The position numbers were made by a program, and so were the translations under genes. From positions 4,216,001 through 4,280,000 of the forward strand of contig CAUWAG010000020.1 of the NCBI GenBank assembly GCA_963556695.1: 64,000 bases of DNA. Reading direction: 5' to 3'. How positions within the stretch are numbered: position 1 is the first letter of the stretch; each line of letters opens with the position of its first letter. Below are positions 1 through 12,986 of the stretch, piece by piece. Source of the stretch: Anthostomella pinea. Lineage: Eukaryota; Ascomycota; Sordariomycetes; Xylariales; Xylariaceae. Under the pieces are notes generated by a model, which was not told the DNA's origin, did no database searches, and saw only the letters and a list, made by a program, of their open reading frames with translations.

Positions 1-1
1 C

Positions 2-922
2 TCGGCGCCTTCAGGCGTCCCGGATGAAGCAGACGAGAGGTCTTCACTACTATCCCAATCCACCACGTCCTCTTCGTTGCCAGGTGAAATATTAGTACAG
101 AGCAGTGTTGATATGGATCGCTCTCATCGTGTAGACATCCGCGGGTTTATGAACCTTGTGAAAACCCTGGAATTTTGGCAGCAATTCGTCATCATGGCTA
201 TATTGTCAGGTATCGGGATTATGACCATCAAGTAAGCTACATTCCTGATTAATATACTAATATACTAGTCTGTTGATCTCGAAATTGTGGCTAATCAAGT
301 CTCAAGCAATATTGGAAACAACGCCAAAGCGCTCTGGAAGCACTACGACGACTCCATCGACGACAAGACTATCATTCTTCACCAGCAACTCCATGTCTCA
401 ATCCTATCAATTGGCAGTTTTGTTGGACGGCTCCTCAGTGGTGTAGGCTCCGACTTACTCGTCAAGGTCTTGCATGCCAGCCGCATATGGTGTCTGGTTG
501 TTGCCTCGGTCGTCTTTTCATTGGCCCAGATATGCGCCCTGACTATCCTGAGCCCGCATCTTTTGGGCTTCGTATCCGGCTTGAGCGGTCTTGGATACGG
601 CTTCCTTTTTGGCGTGTTCCCGTCCATCGTGGCCGAATCCTTCGGCATTCACGGTCTGAGTCAGAACTGGGGACTTATGACTTTGTCTCCAGTATTCTCC
701 AGCAACATCTTCAACCTGTACTACGGCAAAGTCCTTGACGCCCATTCAGTCATCGAGCCCGACGGCGGGAGGACTTGTACAGAGGGCATCAAGTGCTACC
801 GGGACGCGTACCTGGTGACTCTGGGCGCGTGTGGCCTCGGTCTTGGCGTTACACTGTGGGTTATTTGGCACCAGTGGCGGGTCAGGCAGAGCAGCACGGG
901 CAAAGGCCATGCTGGGGAGTGA
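2..922 (+). CDS. MFS transporter, Mch1/nodulin-like family, 3' part
   Basis: This is the C-terminal portion of a major facilitator superfamily membrane transporter; the gene begins left of the window. The frame is open from base 2 to a TGA at 920-922. An intron is needed at about 232-306 (GTAAGC donor). Joining there restores the conserved TINNIGNNAKALW segment that in this family follows a transmembrane helix. Several hydrophobic helices follow, then a short basic hydrophilic tail after the last helix. Mch1-type proteins are monocarboxylate-transporter-like permeases of vacuolar or plasma membrane whose substrates are mostly unknown, so I do not assign one. The acceptor chosen (CTCAAG) is AAG rather than the usual YAG; a TAG at 266-268 is an alternative but gives a poorer protein match. 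It ends 1.6 kb before the convergent BST1. Confidence 0.8.
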
Positions 923-2522
923 TCGTACCAAACTACGCAACTACAGACGAACCCTTTTCTTTATCGTGGAAACTACCTGCACACTAGAGGAAGGTAGACA
1001 GGAATACCCTTTGGCAATTACAGGCAACCGCAAGCGAGAGGAGCAGAGACAGCCTGCGGTTTGGCCACGCGCATTTGTACTCGATAGAGCGAGCATTTGT
1101 ACTCGATAGAGCATTTGCACTCGATAGAGCGAGAGCGATCATGTTTAGGTCTGTTGAGTACATAGACAGGCCTATAGAATAGAGATATACCAGCGAATTG
1201 CAAGTGTCACGGTCATCTTGTGAATCGCCTGGGCTTGTTAGATATCTGCGCCTACTAACATAGCCGTCTCTGTCGCCAACGCAACCGGCTCGAGTCACCA
1301 CCGCGTACATATTTTGGGTGGGCAAGTAACAGGCGAAACCTCCAAAGTGTATGAACGACAAGAGCAAAGGGCCGTGCTGGCTGGGCGAAAAGCCAGGTAA
1401 TGAGACTGCTCGAGTGCTCGTGCGACAGGTCTCACCCCTATCTCGCATCTACCAATCTTGGCTGCATAGCTGGACAAAGGGGGTTTGTCTCTGTGTTCAG
1501 CAACTGTAAGCAGAGATCAATTGGTTGTGTAACCTGTAACACATCACGTTCCTGCTGGAACAAGCGGCCATTGTTTTGCTTTCTTTGGTCAGTATCGAAT
1601 CACATAATTCAATGAATGTAGCAGATAGTCATTTTAACATGTTCTTGATTTGCCTGGTTCTTGCCATGCTGTTGTCCGTAGAGGGCAGACAACATGCCAT
1701 CTATCCCAGCTACAGCAAGTGTATCCCACTAATCCGCGCTGGCTACAGGGCAGAACTTCTCTGCGTTACATCCCACAGACGTGATGTCTCCCACACATTT
1801 GGTGGTTTGCGTGAATCAGCCCCTTTCCTGGCGCTATTATGAGATGTCCCTTGCCTGACATCAACCTCTACTCCGACGACACATATACAGACCCCGAAAA
1901 GATTGACGTGGGAAAGTGCGGTGTCCCTGTTCGCACGGTGAGCAGTTCTAACCCGGTGCCGTCGAACATCTAATCCCTGAAGCCTGGCGTGCTGAGCCTT
2001 TATACAATAGTCTGTGCCACAAGCCGCGAATATGTGAGCGCGGATGCTCCTGTCCAACGAGCCGTTGCCCTCATTAGGTAACATTACGACGAAGCCACAG
2101 TCCTGTACCAGTACCGAGCTAAAGAAAACAGACCGCCACCGAAGCCTGAACGCCGGACAATGTGTGATGCAAATGCTTATGCCATAGGCATGGGTATGGT
2201 GAGTCAAAAGAAAATGCGAGATGGTCGTAGGCAAAGCTCTTTGGGAAGTTGTACTGTCCCTGGAAACCAGGAACAAGTATATGTGCCGCCCAGGGATAGC
2301 GCTCAAGTTGCACACGCGTTTCGTTGACGAAACCAGGTTCCGGAAGTATATACGTTAGGACCAAGGTGGTTACTGAGGGGTATCATCGATATCCATCGTG
2401 ATCTGCCCAAGGCCGTTAGAACGATTCGATATCCAATTTCCCAGGTGGCATTCCAGAGGTGGCGTCACTTGTTCGACGGGTGAAGTGCCTGGACTCTTCA
2501 TAACCGAAGACTATGTGACAAC
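923..2522. other. Intergenic region between MFS gene and BST1
   Basis: This 1.6 kb lies between two convergent genes. I see no convincing gene: the longest open frames (for example 1743-2315 on the minus strand) lack a recognisable domain and a good ATG context. It contains the tandem repeat listed at 1071-1130. Confidence 0.6.
1071..1130. repeat. Short tandem repeat, ~20-bp unit, three copies
   Basis: Three copies of a 20-bp unit beginning GCATTTGTACTCGATAGAGC occur at 1071-1090, 1093-1112 and 1111-1130. The third copy has one substitution (TGTAC to TGCAC), and copies 2 and 3 overlap by two bases. They lie 150 bp downstream of the MFS stop codon, so they may be in its 3' UTR. Confidence 0.85.
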
Positions 2523-5500
2523 TCAAGGGTTTTTGCCCTGCTTTCGATTGTTCGGTGACTCGCCATCAAATACCGACCTAATTGCAGCAAAGGCCCAAGA
2601 GTCGGAAGTGGAATGGATAGCTACAAGCCAAGCAACTAGTACATTGACCAGTGGATGTAGCATATACGCATACGATACACCGTAGATCGCAGCATACACT
2701 GCTATGCCGAAGAACAGGACATTAGTCAAGTGCCGAAGCCGACTTGTGACGGATGGGAGCATTTTGCCGGCTGTGAGAGTTTCGACCAGGAGGATGAATG
2801 GCAGGATAGAAAGCACATTGTGGTAAGAGGAGAAAGGTGTAAACCAATTTACGGCTAAATTGCGCACCCATACGACCAAGGTGGGCAAGTTGATTGGCAA
2901 CAGACAAAACATGAGGAGGAAGACTGTGTGGACGTAGTTGCTGAAGTTGGTATTTGCGGGTGACACAGTTTCGCACGCAGCCCGGTGCGCTCGTACGCTC
3001 GTACTCAGTTGGACCAGACAAGCGACGACGTATGCGAACTGATAGGGTATAAACGTCGAGACGAGAAGAAGCAGGATCCCAGTAGTGATGACCCGCCGTT
3101 GTGGCGATGCGGGTGTGAAAATAGGCGATGGGACATGTTTTGGCGACTGGGGCTGTTTCTTATCGTCCTGTCGCACGACGGTGCGGGCAAACACCCAGCC
3201 ATAGAGGGCACTCAACACCGAAATGAGAATGAGAGCCATGTAGTGGACGACGACGCAAGCTCCTATACAGATGATGCTGATCATTGGGATCAGGAACCAG
3301 AAGAACGGGTCCGTGGTGCCAACGAGTAGATCGTTTTGAGCAAAAGCGGCAGCAGAAGTACTGTTTCGCCATAGCCAGAGTCCCCTGTGCTCGGATGAGC
3401 TTGACTGGCCCATCGAAAGTGACAAGAAGGTCAGAGACAGGAACAACATGGGTAATGACCGCCGAAGGCAACTATCGAGGCTCTCGGTAAAGGGGATGAA
3501 TATCCCAGTGCTGTCGTACACCCGGAATTGTTTTCGCAGCACCATTGCTACTATGAGCAGAGGAAAGGAAGCGAATACCGTCCGGTAGCGCATATATAGC
3601 TTTCCAACACTACCCATCGGGTCAACAGTAAGCTTGATCGAAAGGCTAGTATCGCAGGTCGGGTCCGTCCAAAACTGCAAACTGAGGCCATCGTCGCTTC
3701 GCTTGGACCTCATAGGGGGCGGCAAGTATGGTGAGACGCCATGAAGGCTGATTTCCACATTTTTGGCATCAACAAAATATTTTGACTCGTACGGCTTCGA
3801 CAGGTATTGTCGCACCAACGGCCTGAAAAGCTCCCTTCGTTCGCGACAAACTTGGTCTTCAATCTCCAAATTGTATGCCAGCAGACTACTCTCGACAGAC
3901 GGGATTCGAACCTCTGTAACCATCGGCCGAGTTGAAGGGAGTTGAAGTTGTAAGCCGAAGGCCAGAAGACGCCTGAGGCTGATGTGTCGTGTCAGACGTG
4001 CTTCAATCGCATCGCCGAACTCGGCAACAACCCATCCAGGGGTTGGTACCCCAGTCTTGTCCACAACTGCAACAAAGTGGTGGTCTGAATTATCATCGAT
4101 ATCATACTCAAGGTACGAAAACGGCAGTATCTGCTGCTGATCCTCCAGGAAGAAGGGTTGTTCCGTCGCGCGAGTAGAAGCTGGCAATGCCACCACATCA
4201 GCGGCTGCATTTTTGCAAGCCAGCCTCGTAGTGCTTGGATTGTCATTTGAGAGATCCAGATCCATCGAGAATGGCATATTGACTTGTCCCTGTTGCAGGG
4301 GATAGACGCTGCAGAACAGTACTTCCAGTTTCCCACTCTCTCCGGAGAAATCAAGTCGACTGTCAGAGAGAAGCGTGAATTTCTTACCACCGGGAGAGCC
4401 TTCTGGCGGAACAGGCAGTAGATAAGCCTTTGGCTTCCTGGTTGACCCGAGATTGCGAAGCACCAGACGTTCTCCTTCAGCGCTGATTGCATCTGGATCA
4501 TCCTCCATTGTCAAAAGCGTGCTTGGTTGCGCCTCCGGCAAAGTCTTCTCAGCGATGCTCTCCATCCCGGTCAAGAACCTCTTCTTCAGATACTTCATCC
4601 TATCGGCCCGTTGCTTGGTCTGTGACTTCCCCCGGTTGTCAACCACATCGTACAGAGCGCGGACCATGACCTTTCGAAATTGGTCACACCACGTGATTGC
4701 CTGATGGTCCATACTGGTCCAGACAGTTGGGATCGTCGATGTGAAAACGGTGAAACCATGAGTTTCAGGTACGAGGGATTCTATACTGGCGTAGTCCGAA
4801 GGGACTACGGTGTCCAAACCGCCACCAGCAATTGATACTAGAGTGACCTGACCCAGACTATTCTCAGTTGACGACTTCTTGGCATAAGACTGCCGCCAAT
4901 GGTCGTTGATATCTTGATATATCTTGACAATCAGCGGATCAAACGTGACAGGCGCCCGAGCATGAGGAGCGGACATGGTGATGATCGTGTTGATAGAATT
5001 AGGTTGGTAGTTCGGCATTATGAATGATGCGCGGGCAACGATGCCGCCCATGGAATGACCTAGGACGATGACCGAGGATGGGTCCGGAAGGTTGGGGTCT
5101 CTCTCTGACTTCTGCGGGTCTAGATATAACGATAGAATGTATCTGATGGCTTCGTTGACGTATTCGGCCTGATCCATCATGGTTTGGCCGTGGAAAGCTG
5201 TGAAGTCCTCGTTAAAGTCGACAGAGAAAAAGTCCAAATTCTTGGCGCCAGACCCCAAAGCTGCCGGATCGTGCTGAAGAATGTCGTGAAAATACCTGGC
5301 CGACTCGGAAGCAATAGAGCGAACCTGCTTGTAGCTCCCGGCATTCCCTGGTATAAAAAGCACTGGTATGCCTTTGACCTGTTTTATTGTATCAGCTTTT
5401 GCGTCGCGCAAGTAACCCCACGGCCATAGGCTCCTCATACCTTTGGCCCATTATCTATCCCTTGCTCTCGGTATAGATATAATGAGTACTTGCTGGCGAA

Positions 5501-6019
5501 ACGAGTGTGCTCGGTATCGAAATCGGTAAACGGGATGAATGACGGGCTCATCCACGACATGCGACAGCCCTTAGAGTCGCAGTGGAGTTTGGCAGAGGAG
5601 TACAATACGGATATTATTAGGGCGATTCCCGCAGCGCTCGCGAAAAATGTCAAGAACGACATGGCCCAGGGACTTCTGTAACGTGGCCGATGATTTCTCG
5701 ACTTCCATGTTGAGACTTTTCCGCCCACGATGCCAGTGTCTACAGAACTTGTTACCGTAGACGCCGACATGATATTGTCCTTTGCAGCCGGTGCATCTCG
5801 ACTGTGTGAGAGTTGCCAATTGACATTACTATTGGCGGCGCGGCTACGCGCAGACGTGGACCTCGCAGCGGGATTGCGCTGGCGTTCTGACTGGCGAAGG
5901 TGATGGGGATGTCGGTTCAAGGAGGAGGTATCGTTGGATCTTGACCTCGCATGAGCGCGGGAAGCCGTGAGGGGAGCGTCGGCACTGTCTTCGGACGACC
6001 CCGACGAGCGCCTCTGCAT
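2523..6019 (-). CDS. BST1: GPI inositol-deacylase BST1/PGAP1
   Basis: This endoplasmic-reticulum lipase removes the acyl chain from the inositol of GPI anchors, a quality-control step before ER exit of GPI proteins. There are two exons, 6019-5441 and 5378-2523, joined across a 62-bp intron (GTATGA...ACAG) to give about 1144 residues, normal for filamentous fungi. A cytosolic Ser/Arg-rich N-terminus precedes a membrane anchor at about residues 118-141. The lumenal alpha/beta-hydrolase domain follows, with the PVLFIPGNAGSYKQVR block just after the splice and the lipase elbow GHSMG at about 300-304 (nucleophile Ser302). The C-terminal third is multi-spanning. The ATG at 6019 is the first in frame. 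Identity is clear from the lipase and oxyanion motifs. Confidence 0.95.
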
Positions 6020-6056
6020 CGAGTAGGGAGAGTCTCTCGTGAGAGACCTCTATGGC

Positions 6057-6095
6057 TGGCGGCTGGCGTCTGGCGTCTGGCGTCTGCGGGCTGGA
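6057..6095. repeat. Minisatellite, 7-bp GGCGTCT-like units, in BST1 upstream region
   Basis: Five or so imperfect copies of GGCTGGC/GGCGTCT occur within 80 bp upstream of the BST1 ATG, so probably in its 5' UTR or core promoter. Confidence 0.6.
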
Positions 6096-6958
6096 TAGGA
6101 TCGAAGATGCGCACGGGCATGCGGTTTCGGTCAATTCGGATTGTTCGGTTCGCCAGTTTTGTCCTACACTGTCGGGTGTTTGACGACGACGTCGGGATTC
6201 ACAGCTCGAGACACGGGGCTTGGGGGGATGCGCAACGGCTACGACGAGACGAGACGGTGCCAAGCTACACAAGCAGGAATGGCAGCTGTCGATCCTATTA
6301 CCTGGGCAAGGAAATAACTAGACCTGGGTCGTTTGCATGGCCTAGATACAGCGAGCGTGTAGAAACGAATGTGGTGCCCAGAACCTGCTGTATCGGGGCC
6401 TGCAAAACGAAGGAGCAGGTAGTCGGAGGTATCGCCGTTGAAGTTGTTGTTCGTTGCAGCAATGCAGGCGAGGCGTTGGCGTTGGAGGGTGAGGGTGAGG
6501 TGACGGGTAACCTTGAATTGGGGTGCGATTCGGCAATGCCAATTGGAAGTGAGTTCCTGAAGTGACCACCACTGACCCTGACGACTGGCACTGACCACTG
6601 AGCAGTCGGCTGTCGGCTTTTCTGCAGCGCTGGGCAACGTCGGGACCAATGCGACTCCCTGGCAGGCTTTTTTGGCGTTTCCTGCTCGGGGGGTTTTTGG
6701 AGTGGATCACTGGATTCATGTTGACGGACGGCGGGGGCCGTGATTGGCAGTGGCCAGCAGTGGGCAGGGCTTGCAGGGAAGGGGCTTGCACTGCCGAGTT
6801 AGTGGCGGCGGGTGGCTTGGTGGCTGGCCTTCGATCTTCTTCAATGTTATCGGTCCGAGAGGTCCTCGTCCTGGATCCTCACGGCCTGGGCTCGTTGATG
6901 ACCATTCCAGACACAACCATTATACCTACCTAGGTAGTAGGTACGGTGACGTTATCAA

Positions 6959-6982
6959 GCTGCTGCTGCTGCTGCTGCTGCA
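6959..6982. repeat. (GCT)n microsatellite
   Basis: About eight uninterrupted GCT units end in a PstI-like CTGCAG. It is intergenic; no frame through it looks coding. Confidence 0.9.
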
Positions 6983-8732
6983 GGTGACCGCGATAATGAT
7001 GAGGCTGTCTGTACCTAGTAACACTTCCACTTATCGTGTGCGGCTACTTACTACTCAGTGCGATACCTGTATGATATCTAAAATAATCAAGAAAAGGGAT
7101 CATGAGTATGCTAATACAATAGGCTGGGAGTGCGAAATTTGGCCATTAGAAACTTGAACTGGAGGTACGATGGTGGGCGGCGGAACATGGCCAGTTGTTT
7201 CACGACCGCCAAGTTGTATTACCCCTCAGGAGCGCATCAATGGTGAATCCACAAACATTTATTACATTCCTTCTCATCGGGGCACTAAGGTATGTAGCCA
7301 ACATCATCTCATGAGCTGACCACTTTAAGCTGATGTGATCTGCATTCATCCCGTCTTCGTGTAAATATAGAATGGGTAAACGCGGTTGCAACGTGCATTC
7401 TCGCTCTCGTAAACAGCTAGAGTCAAACTTGTGAAGCTCGTGTTGGTCCTTTCAAACCTGCAGCACTAGACTGCTGCAGGATGAGACCTACCATAGTACT
7501 AAGGTATACCAAGTTAACATTTCTGGAAGAAACGTGCCAACCCGCCCACACTGGTTGTCAGCCGCTTCTGTTGTCGCATGGTTGGGATGTTGCTTGGCTG
7601 TCCGACGAACTGGTCTACTGCAACATCTACTGCAATGCAACGGTAGGGTTCGTATTCGTCGACTACCTAATAAAGTTAGCCTTGGCGCCACGGGCGGTAG
7701 TAGCCCGTCATATGGGTAACTTCAGCATGGTGCTGACGACGAGGTAGTGTAGTCTTGACGACATGTTCCTCCCGTAGACGTCTGTTCTGATTTCTTCCCG
7801 AGCGTGAGAGGCTCGGGATCAACGAAAACCAGCAGCGCAGGATTGAAACAGGGGAATGATGTGCTGCGTCTTCCGGGCTTCCCGTGAGCCCAATATAAGA
7901 TGGTATGTATCAAATGTTTCCATGGCTTGCCAAGATATGCCGTGTCCGGCTCAAGAACACCACATGCGCAGATGCGGCGTCGGTCTCCTGCTGTCCAGTT
8001 CGGCAAGCCCTCGTACCTTAGGGAAGGTCTTGGCACCGCAGCATAGGTATCAAGACGTCATTAACCGCAGTTTTATGTCAGATCCTCTCATTCGTAGGGT
8101 AAGGTAACAAACAAGCTTGCACGACTTCGCCCGATGGCCTGTTGATTGTAGCATGGCCGGTATGCACGACGAGACCTATATATATGTTAAGGTAAGCTGC
8201 AGTGTGACCCTATGCGCTCCTCTGAAACCAAGTCGTGATTGTTTGACTGGGTCTGGTAGGACATGAATATTCCTGTAATCGTCGGAGCGTGTCTGGTATA
8301 CGGCGGTGGTGAGCGCGCGAAGAGGAAGAGAAGATGTAATGAATTACAATTGTTTGACATTGAAATCAGGTGGTAGGTACAAGTATGCACCGCCACCTGC
8401 AGGTGGGGTAGTAGGTCCGTGCGTAGCTCTTTCCTGTCTGTAACTTTATGGGTGATCAGTTGACGCGCATAGCATTCAATTAAAACATGACGCGACGAGG
8501 CTGAGATGACTGCCCAAGGCTACCTCATCGCCGGCAAGTAGCACCGACCGCCTATCGACCCTGGTGTCTCTCTCGGTGGTACAACCAGACTCTCCGGATA
8601 CAATGACCTTGTGATCGTTTGCCGATGGTCTGTTTGATGTGCTGTCCTGCCACCACATCAAGCTGCTTCTGCCTTGGGCAGCGTTTGCACAGCACCCACG
8701 CATCTACAACCTAGCACCGCCTCTCGTCATCC

Positions 8733-11700
8733 ATGGCGACTATCAAGGCAATCGAGCCCCGCTCCGTAAGTAGTACTCCAAATTCCATATACGTGTGCAG
8801 TTCTGGCCCGGACGCTAAGTGCCATGACAGGTCCACCAAATCCAATCTGGTCAAGTCATCGTTGACCTCTGTTCCGTTGTCAAGGAATTGGTGGAAAACA
8901 GCATCGATGCCGGGGCTACCAATATTGGTAAGTACCCATGGTCTCTCAAAGCATGGAGGAAATGGGAGCTGATGAACGAAATAGAGGTCCGGTTGAAGAA
9001 TCAAGGACTGGACTCGATAGAGGTTCAGGATAATGGCTCAGGAATATCCAAGGAAAACTACGAAACCTTGGCCCTGAAGCATTACACCTCCAAGCTGACT
9101 ACATATACCGACCTCACTTCCCTCCAGACATTTGGCTTTCGGGGCGAAGCCTTGTCATCTCTCTGCGCCTTGTCCAAATTTACAGTCACCACTTGCTTGG
9201 CATCGGATGCCCCAAAAGGGTCGAAATTAGAATACGAGACGTCCGGTAAGCTCCGCAGTACGGGCGTGGTGGCTGCACAAAAAGGCACAACAGCATCGGT
9301 CGAGGGTCTCTTCCACAACTTGCCCGTACGCCGCCGGGAGCTCGAGCGAAACATCAAGCGAGAATGGAACAGGGTCCTTGGCGTGCTCAATCAGTATGCT
9401 TGCATTCAGACTGGCCTGAAATTCTCAGTCTCCCAGCAGCCTAACAAGGGCAAGCGGATGGTGCTATTCTCAACCAAAGGAAATCGGACCACTCGCGAGA
9501 ACATCGTTAACGTGTTCGGAGCAAAGACTCTATCCGTTCTAATTCCTCTAGCTTTAGAGCTGGAGCTGGAGCCCACTACCAGTACACCGGGCCAGAAATG
9601 GAGTACGCAAGAACCGTCCGATGGTGCAGTTACGCAAATTCATGTTCGAGGGCATGTTTCCCGCCCTGCTCATGGAGAAGGGAGGCAGACACCGGATCGA
9701 CAAATGTTCTTTGTGAATGGTCGGCCTTGCGGGCTGCCTCAATTCGCCAAAGTCTTCAACGATGTGTACAAATCCTACAATTCTTCGCAGTCGCCCTTTA
9801 TATTTGCCAATATCCAACTCGACACCCATCTCTACGATGTCAACGTCAGTCCGGACAAACGAACCATCCTTCTCCATGATCAAACACGGATGCTCGATAA
9901 CCTTAGAGTGTCACTCAGCGCCCTGTTTGAATCTCAAGACTACGCGTTACCAACTTCGCAACTTCAGGGGTTCAAGCAAACACCCTTCAAGAAGCCGTCT
10001 CTCAGCAGGCAAGATACGTCAGCATCGAAGACCGGATCGAGGCACTCTACACCAAGCAGAGAGGACTCTCGTGGGAAGTCCACTTCTGCAGAACCCCCGC
10101 CCAGTGTAGAAGGTGAAGGTGTGCATGCTGATGATGAGGACCAGAGTTCAGGTGGGCCGGCGCGCAAGGATTCAGTTACTACGGGATCATTATCTCGTGA
10201 TGCCCAGCGTCTCAACTTGATAAGTCGATGGATCGAACGAAAATCTGACTTGCGCACGGACAGTGCCTCAAGAGACACGAATAAATCCGAAGCACCCAAG
10301 GGCAGGTCCAGGGCCGAAGAGCCGGTTTCTAAATGTGGTCCGGATAACACTGAAGAGTCTGAAAATTCAACTCCTATGGAGGTTCCAGATGATTTGTCGG
10401 CGTCTGCTGCGGAAGCAACGGAGACATCTAGTCGCATCGCAGACTTCCGTACACGTCTGCAAGGACTCAGTCAGTCCAAGACCCATCAAACCACTGGCAT
10501 TGCTGCATCCGCCGGACAAGACACATCTGAGCCGCCCATACCCTTTATCACTACTCCGTCTCGTGTCTCGGACGTCAAGACCAGCAAAGCCGCACCGTAT
10601 CTGCCTATGAAGCGATCAGCGCCGGAAGTCGCCACAATCACAATAGGTGATCACACCGTCACGAGCATCATTGGCTCACCCTCGAAGAAACAGCGAGTAG
10701 AACATCACCCAGCCCAGCATTCCTCTGCCCAACGAACTGCCAAGCAAACCGTACCAGTCCCTTCGTTCAATGGACGCTTGACACAAATGTTTGCAGCCAA
10801 CACACAGTCATCCCAGACAGTATCAAGACAGATCGAGGTCACTAGTGAGATGCGTGATGTCTCAGAGCATTCTGACTCCTCAAGCGAACACCTCTTTGTG
10901 TCAGATGAGGAGGAAGAAAAGGGCAGTCAAAGTGAAGACGGTGAAGAAGTGGAAGTTGACCATCAAGCTGACGACGATGATGAGGACGAACATGATCAGC
11001 AGCATGAAGTCGATGAAGTTGTCGAGAAGAGCCCCGGGAAGGAGGATTGCCTTGATACCCGCAACTCCTCGCCGGTGTCCGATGAAAACAGCGAACTGCC
11101 ACAGAAGAGCGTATCGCTGTCTCCAACCCACCTAAGTGATGAAGACTACGTAGACGATGTTCCACGGAAAGCAGGCGATGCAGAAGATGAAGAAGATGAA
11201 GAAGAGACGCGAGGTATTGTCGCGACTGTCGAAGAGCCGGCGGACACTATCTCGGAAGAGACACAAAAACGCACCCAGAGCTTCGTCAAAGGTGGCACCA
11301 AGAAGAAAAATGCGACCTGTCATCTTCAACAGACACTACGAACAGACGAGACCCATATGCGTGGTGCTCTGACTAGGCATCGAGACTATCTCGGCGTGCT
11401 CTCCTCAGTCAAAGGATCGGAGTTGGTCACTGACAAACTTGACGCTGAAGATGCTGAAGAGAAGCTCTCTTTAACGATATCCAAGTCAGACTTTGGCAAG
11501 ATGAAGATCATCGGCCAGTTCAACCTGGGTTTCATATTGGCATCCCGCCCTGGAGGAGTTGACATTGACGAAGATCAAATTCGGCACACTAGAGATGACG
11601 AACTTTTCATCATCGACCAGCACGCTACTGACGAGAAATACAACTTCGAGCGTCTCCAAGCCAACACAGTCGTTCAATCTCAGAGGCTCGTCCAGCCCAA

Positions 11701-12229
11701 GACACTGGAGCTCACGGCTGTGGAAGAGGATATCGTCCAGGAGAATCTCGAAGCTTTGGAGACAAACGGCTTCATGGTCAGCTTCGATGATAGCGGGGAT
11801 GAACCGTTCGGGACCCGATGCCAGCTGCTTAGTCTGCCGCTGAGCCGTGAAACGACCTTCAACCTGCCGGACCTTGAGGAGCTTATCTCCCTCCTGAGAG
11901 ACCACCAATCCATTTCGGCCAACACAGTTCCACGACCCTCCAAAGTTCGGAAGATGTTCGCGATGCGCGCGTGTCGAAGCAGCGTCATGATTGGAAAGTC
12001 TTTGACTAATCAGCAGATGGAGAAGCTGGTCAGACATATGGGCGAACTTGACAAGCCGTGGAACTGCCCCCACGGCCGACCAACCATGAGACATCTGTGC
12101 GGTCTAGGGGCGTGGGATGAGATGGGCTGGAAAGAGGGCGATGGCCTCGATGGTGAGAGAGCGTTACCGACTAATTGGGGTGCATATGTTCGCGATCAGA
12201 ACGAAATCGAGTGGAGGGGCTATCTATGA
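8733..12229 (+). CDS. PMS1: DNA mismatch repair protein PMS1 (MutL homologue)
   Basis: This is the PMS1 subunit of the MutL-alpha heterodimer (with MLH1), the nicking endonuclease of eukaryotic mismatch repair. There are three exons: 8733-8765, 8831-8927 and 8985-12229, with introns of 65 and 57 bp, giving about 1124 residues. The N-terminal GHKL ATPase motifs are intact: ELVENSIDAGATNI, DNGSGI, GFRGEALSSL and GLFHNLPVRRREL. A long variable linker carries an acidic stretch of D/E-rich sequence. The C-terminal endonuclease and dimerisation domain has the metal site DQHATDEKYNFE (from about residue 921), then ACRSSVMIG and CPHGRPTMRHL. The ATG at 8733 is required because the short first exon MATIKAIEPRS leads straight into the conserved VHQIQSGQVI. 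All catalytic motifs look functional. Confidence 0.97.
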
Positions 12230-12986
12230 TTGGCTTGTATTGCTTATACAGGCGCTTTGGCGAGCAACACATTTCTGTCAGATGGATATACCCTAGATAG
12301 ACCGGAGCAGCGTCACCAGCCATAGTCTATCCATTTCTGTATTCTTGTCACTGGGCCAGTACGACATCTTGGGTCAAGCCTGGATGGCCTTCGCTTTGTG
12401 TCCTCGTTGGCATGTGCATAGAATGCGCGAGTTACATTGTGTTCCTATAACCCCTGTCGTCCAATGGCCATTGGACGAAATACTTCAAGTTACATTCAGA
12501 CTCACGGTTGGAAATTCAGATTAATAAAGTCCCCATGTTAAGGGGGCGTGACTCCGCTGTCATGCCTCCACGCGATGCCCTCGGGTAGGGGTCCTTGAAG
12601 GTCATCGGGCCGTCGGTTGCAGATAGGGAGAAGACGTGCAGTCCGGAAGCTCGAACTTCAAAACCAGAGCACGAATACAATCACGCTCGCGGGACGACAT
12701 CTTAAATCACAGGGACCTCCCCATTGTGGAATAGTATGTAGCGTTTCTCCTTTTTGCCCTGAAAAGACCATCCATCCGGTCCATGTCCTCATTGTGTTAT
12801 TACATCCATGACTCGTGAATCTACATACACCCATCCATCCATCCATCCATGTCTTGTACTGTACCAAGAGTCGAAAACCAAGACGTACGCCGCAAAACCA
12901 GGGGAATCATAGACAACACACCAAACCACGAGGCAGGCAGACACTTGCACCTCAACCACCCCTTTTTGACCTTTTTTATGCAACAA
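12230..12986. other. Convergent 3' intergenic region, PMS1 / 640-aa protein
   Basis: This 757-bp space lies between two convergent stop codons. No gene is seen. It contains an ATCC tetranucleotide run at about 12829-12849. Confidence 0.65.
12829..12849. repeat. (ATCC)n microsatellite
   Basis: About five ATCC units in the 3' intergenic space between PMS1 and its convergent neighbour. Confidence 0.8.

Larger units (their letters stand above)
6020..8732. other. Divergent intergenic region between BST1 and PMS1
   Basis: This 2.7-kb region separates the divergent BST1 and PMS1 starts and should hold both promoters. I see no reliable gene; the frames at 5951-6565 and 6649-7157 are low-complexity GC-rich shadows. 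It contains a GGCGTCT-type minisatellite near 6057-6095, the 12-bp palindrome CTACCTAGGTAG at 6926-6937 and a GCT microsatellite at 6959-6982. Confidence 0.6.

Noticed and set aside
1743..2315. 190-codon minus-strand open frame
   Set aside because: It has no ATG at its apparent start, no domain, and an irregular composition; treated as chance.
3890..3925. tRNA-like B box (GGTTCGAATCC on the minus strand)
   Set aside because: It lies inside the BST1 coding exon, encodes conserved protein sequence in frame, and has no matching A box or cloverleaf around it.
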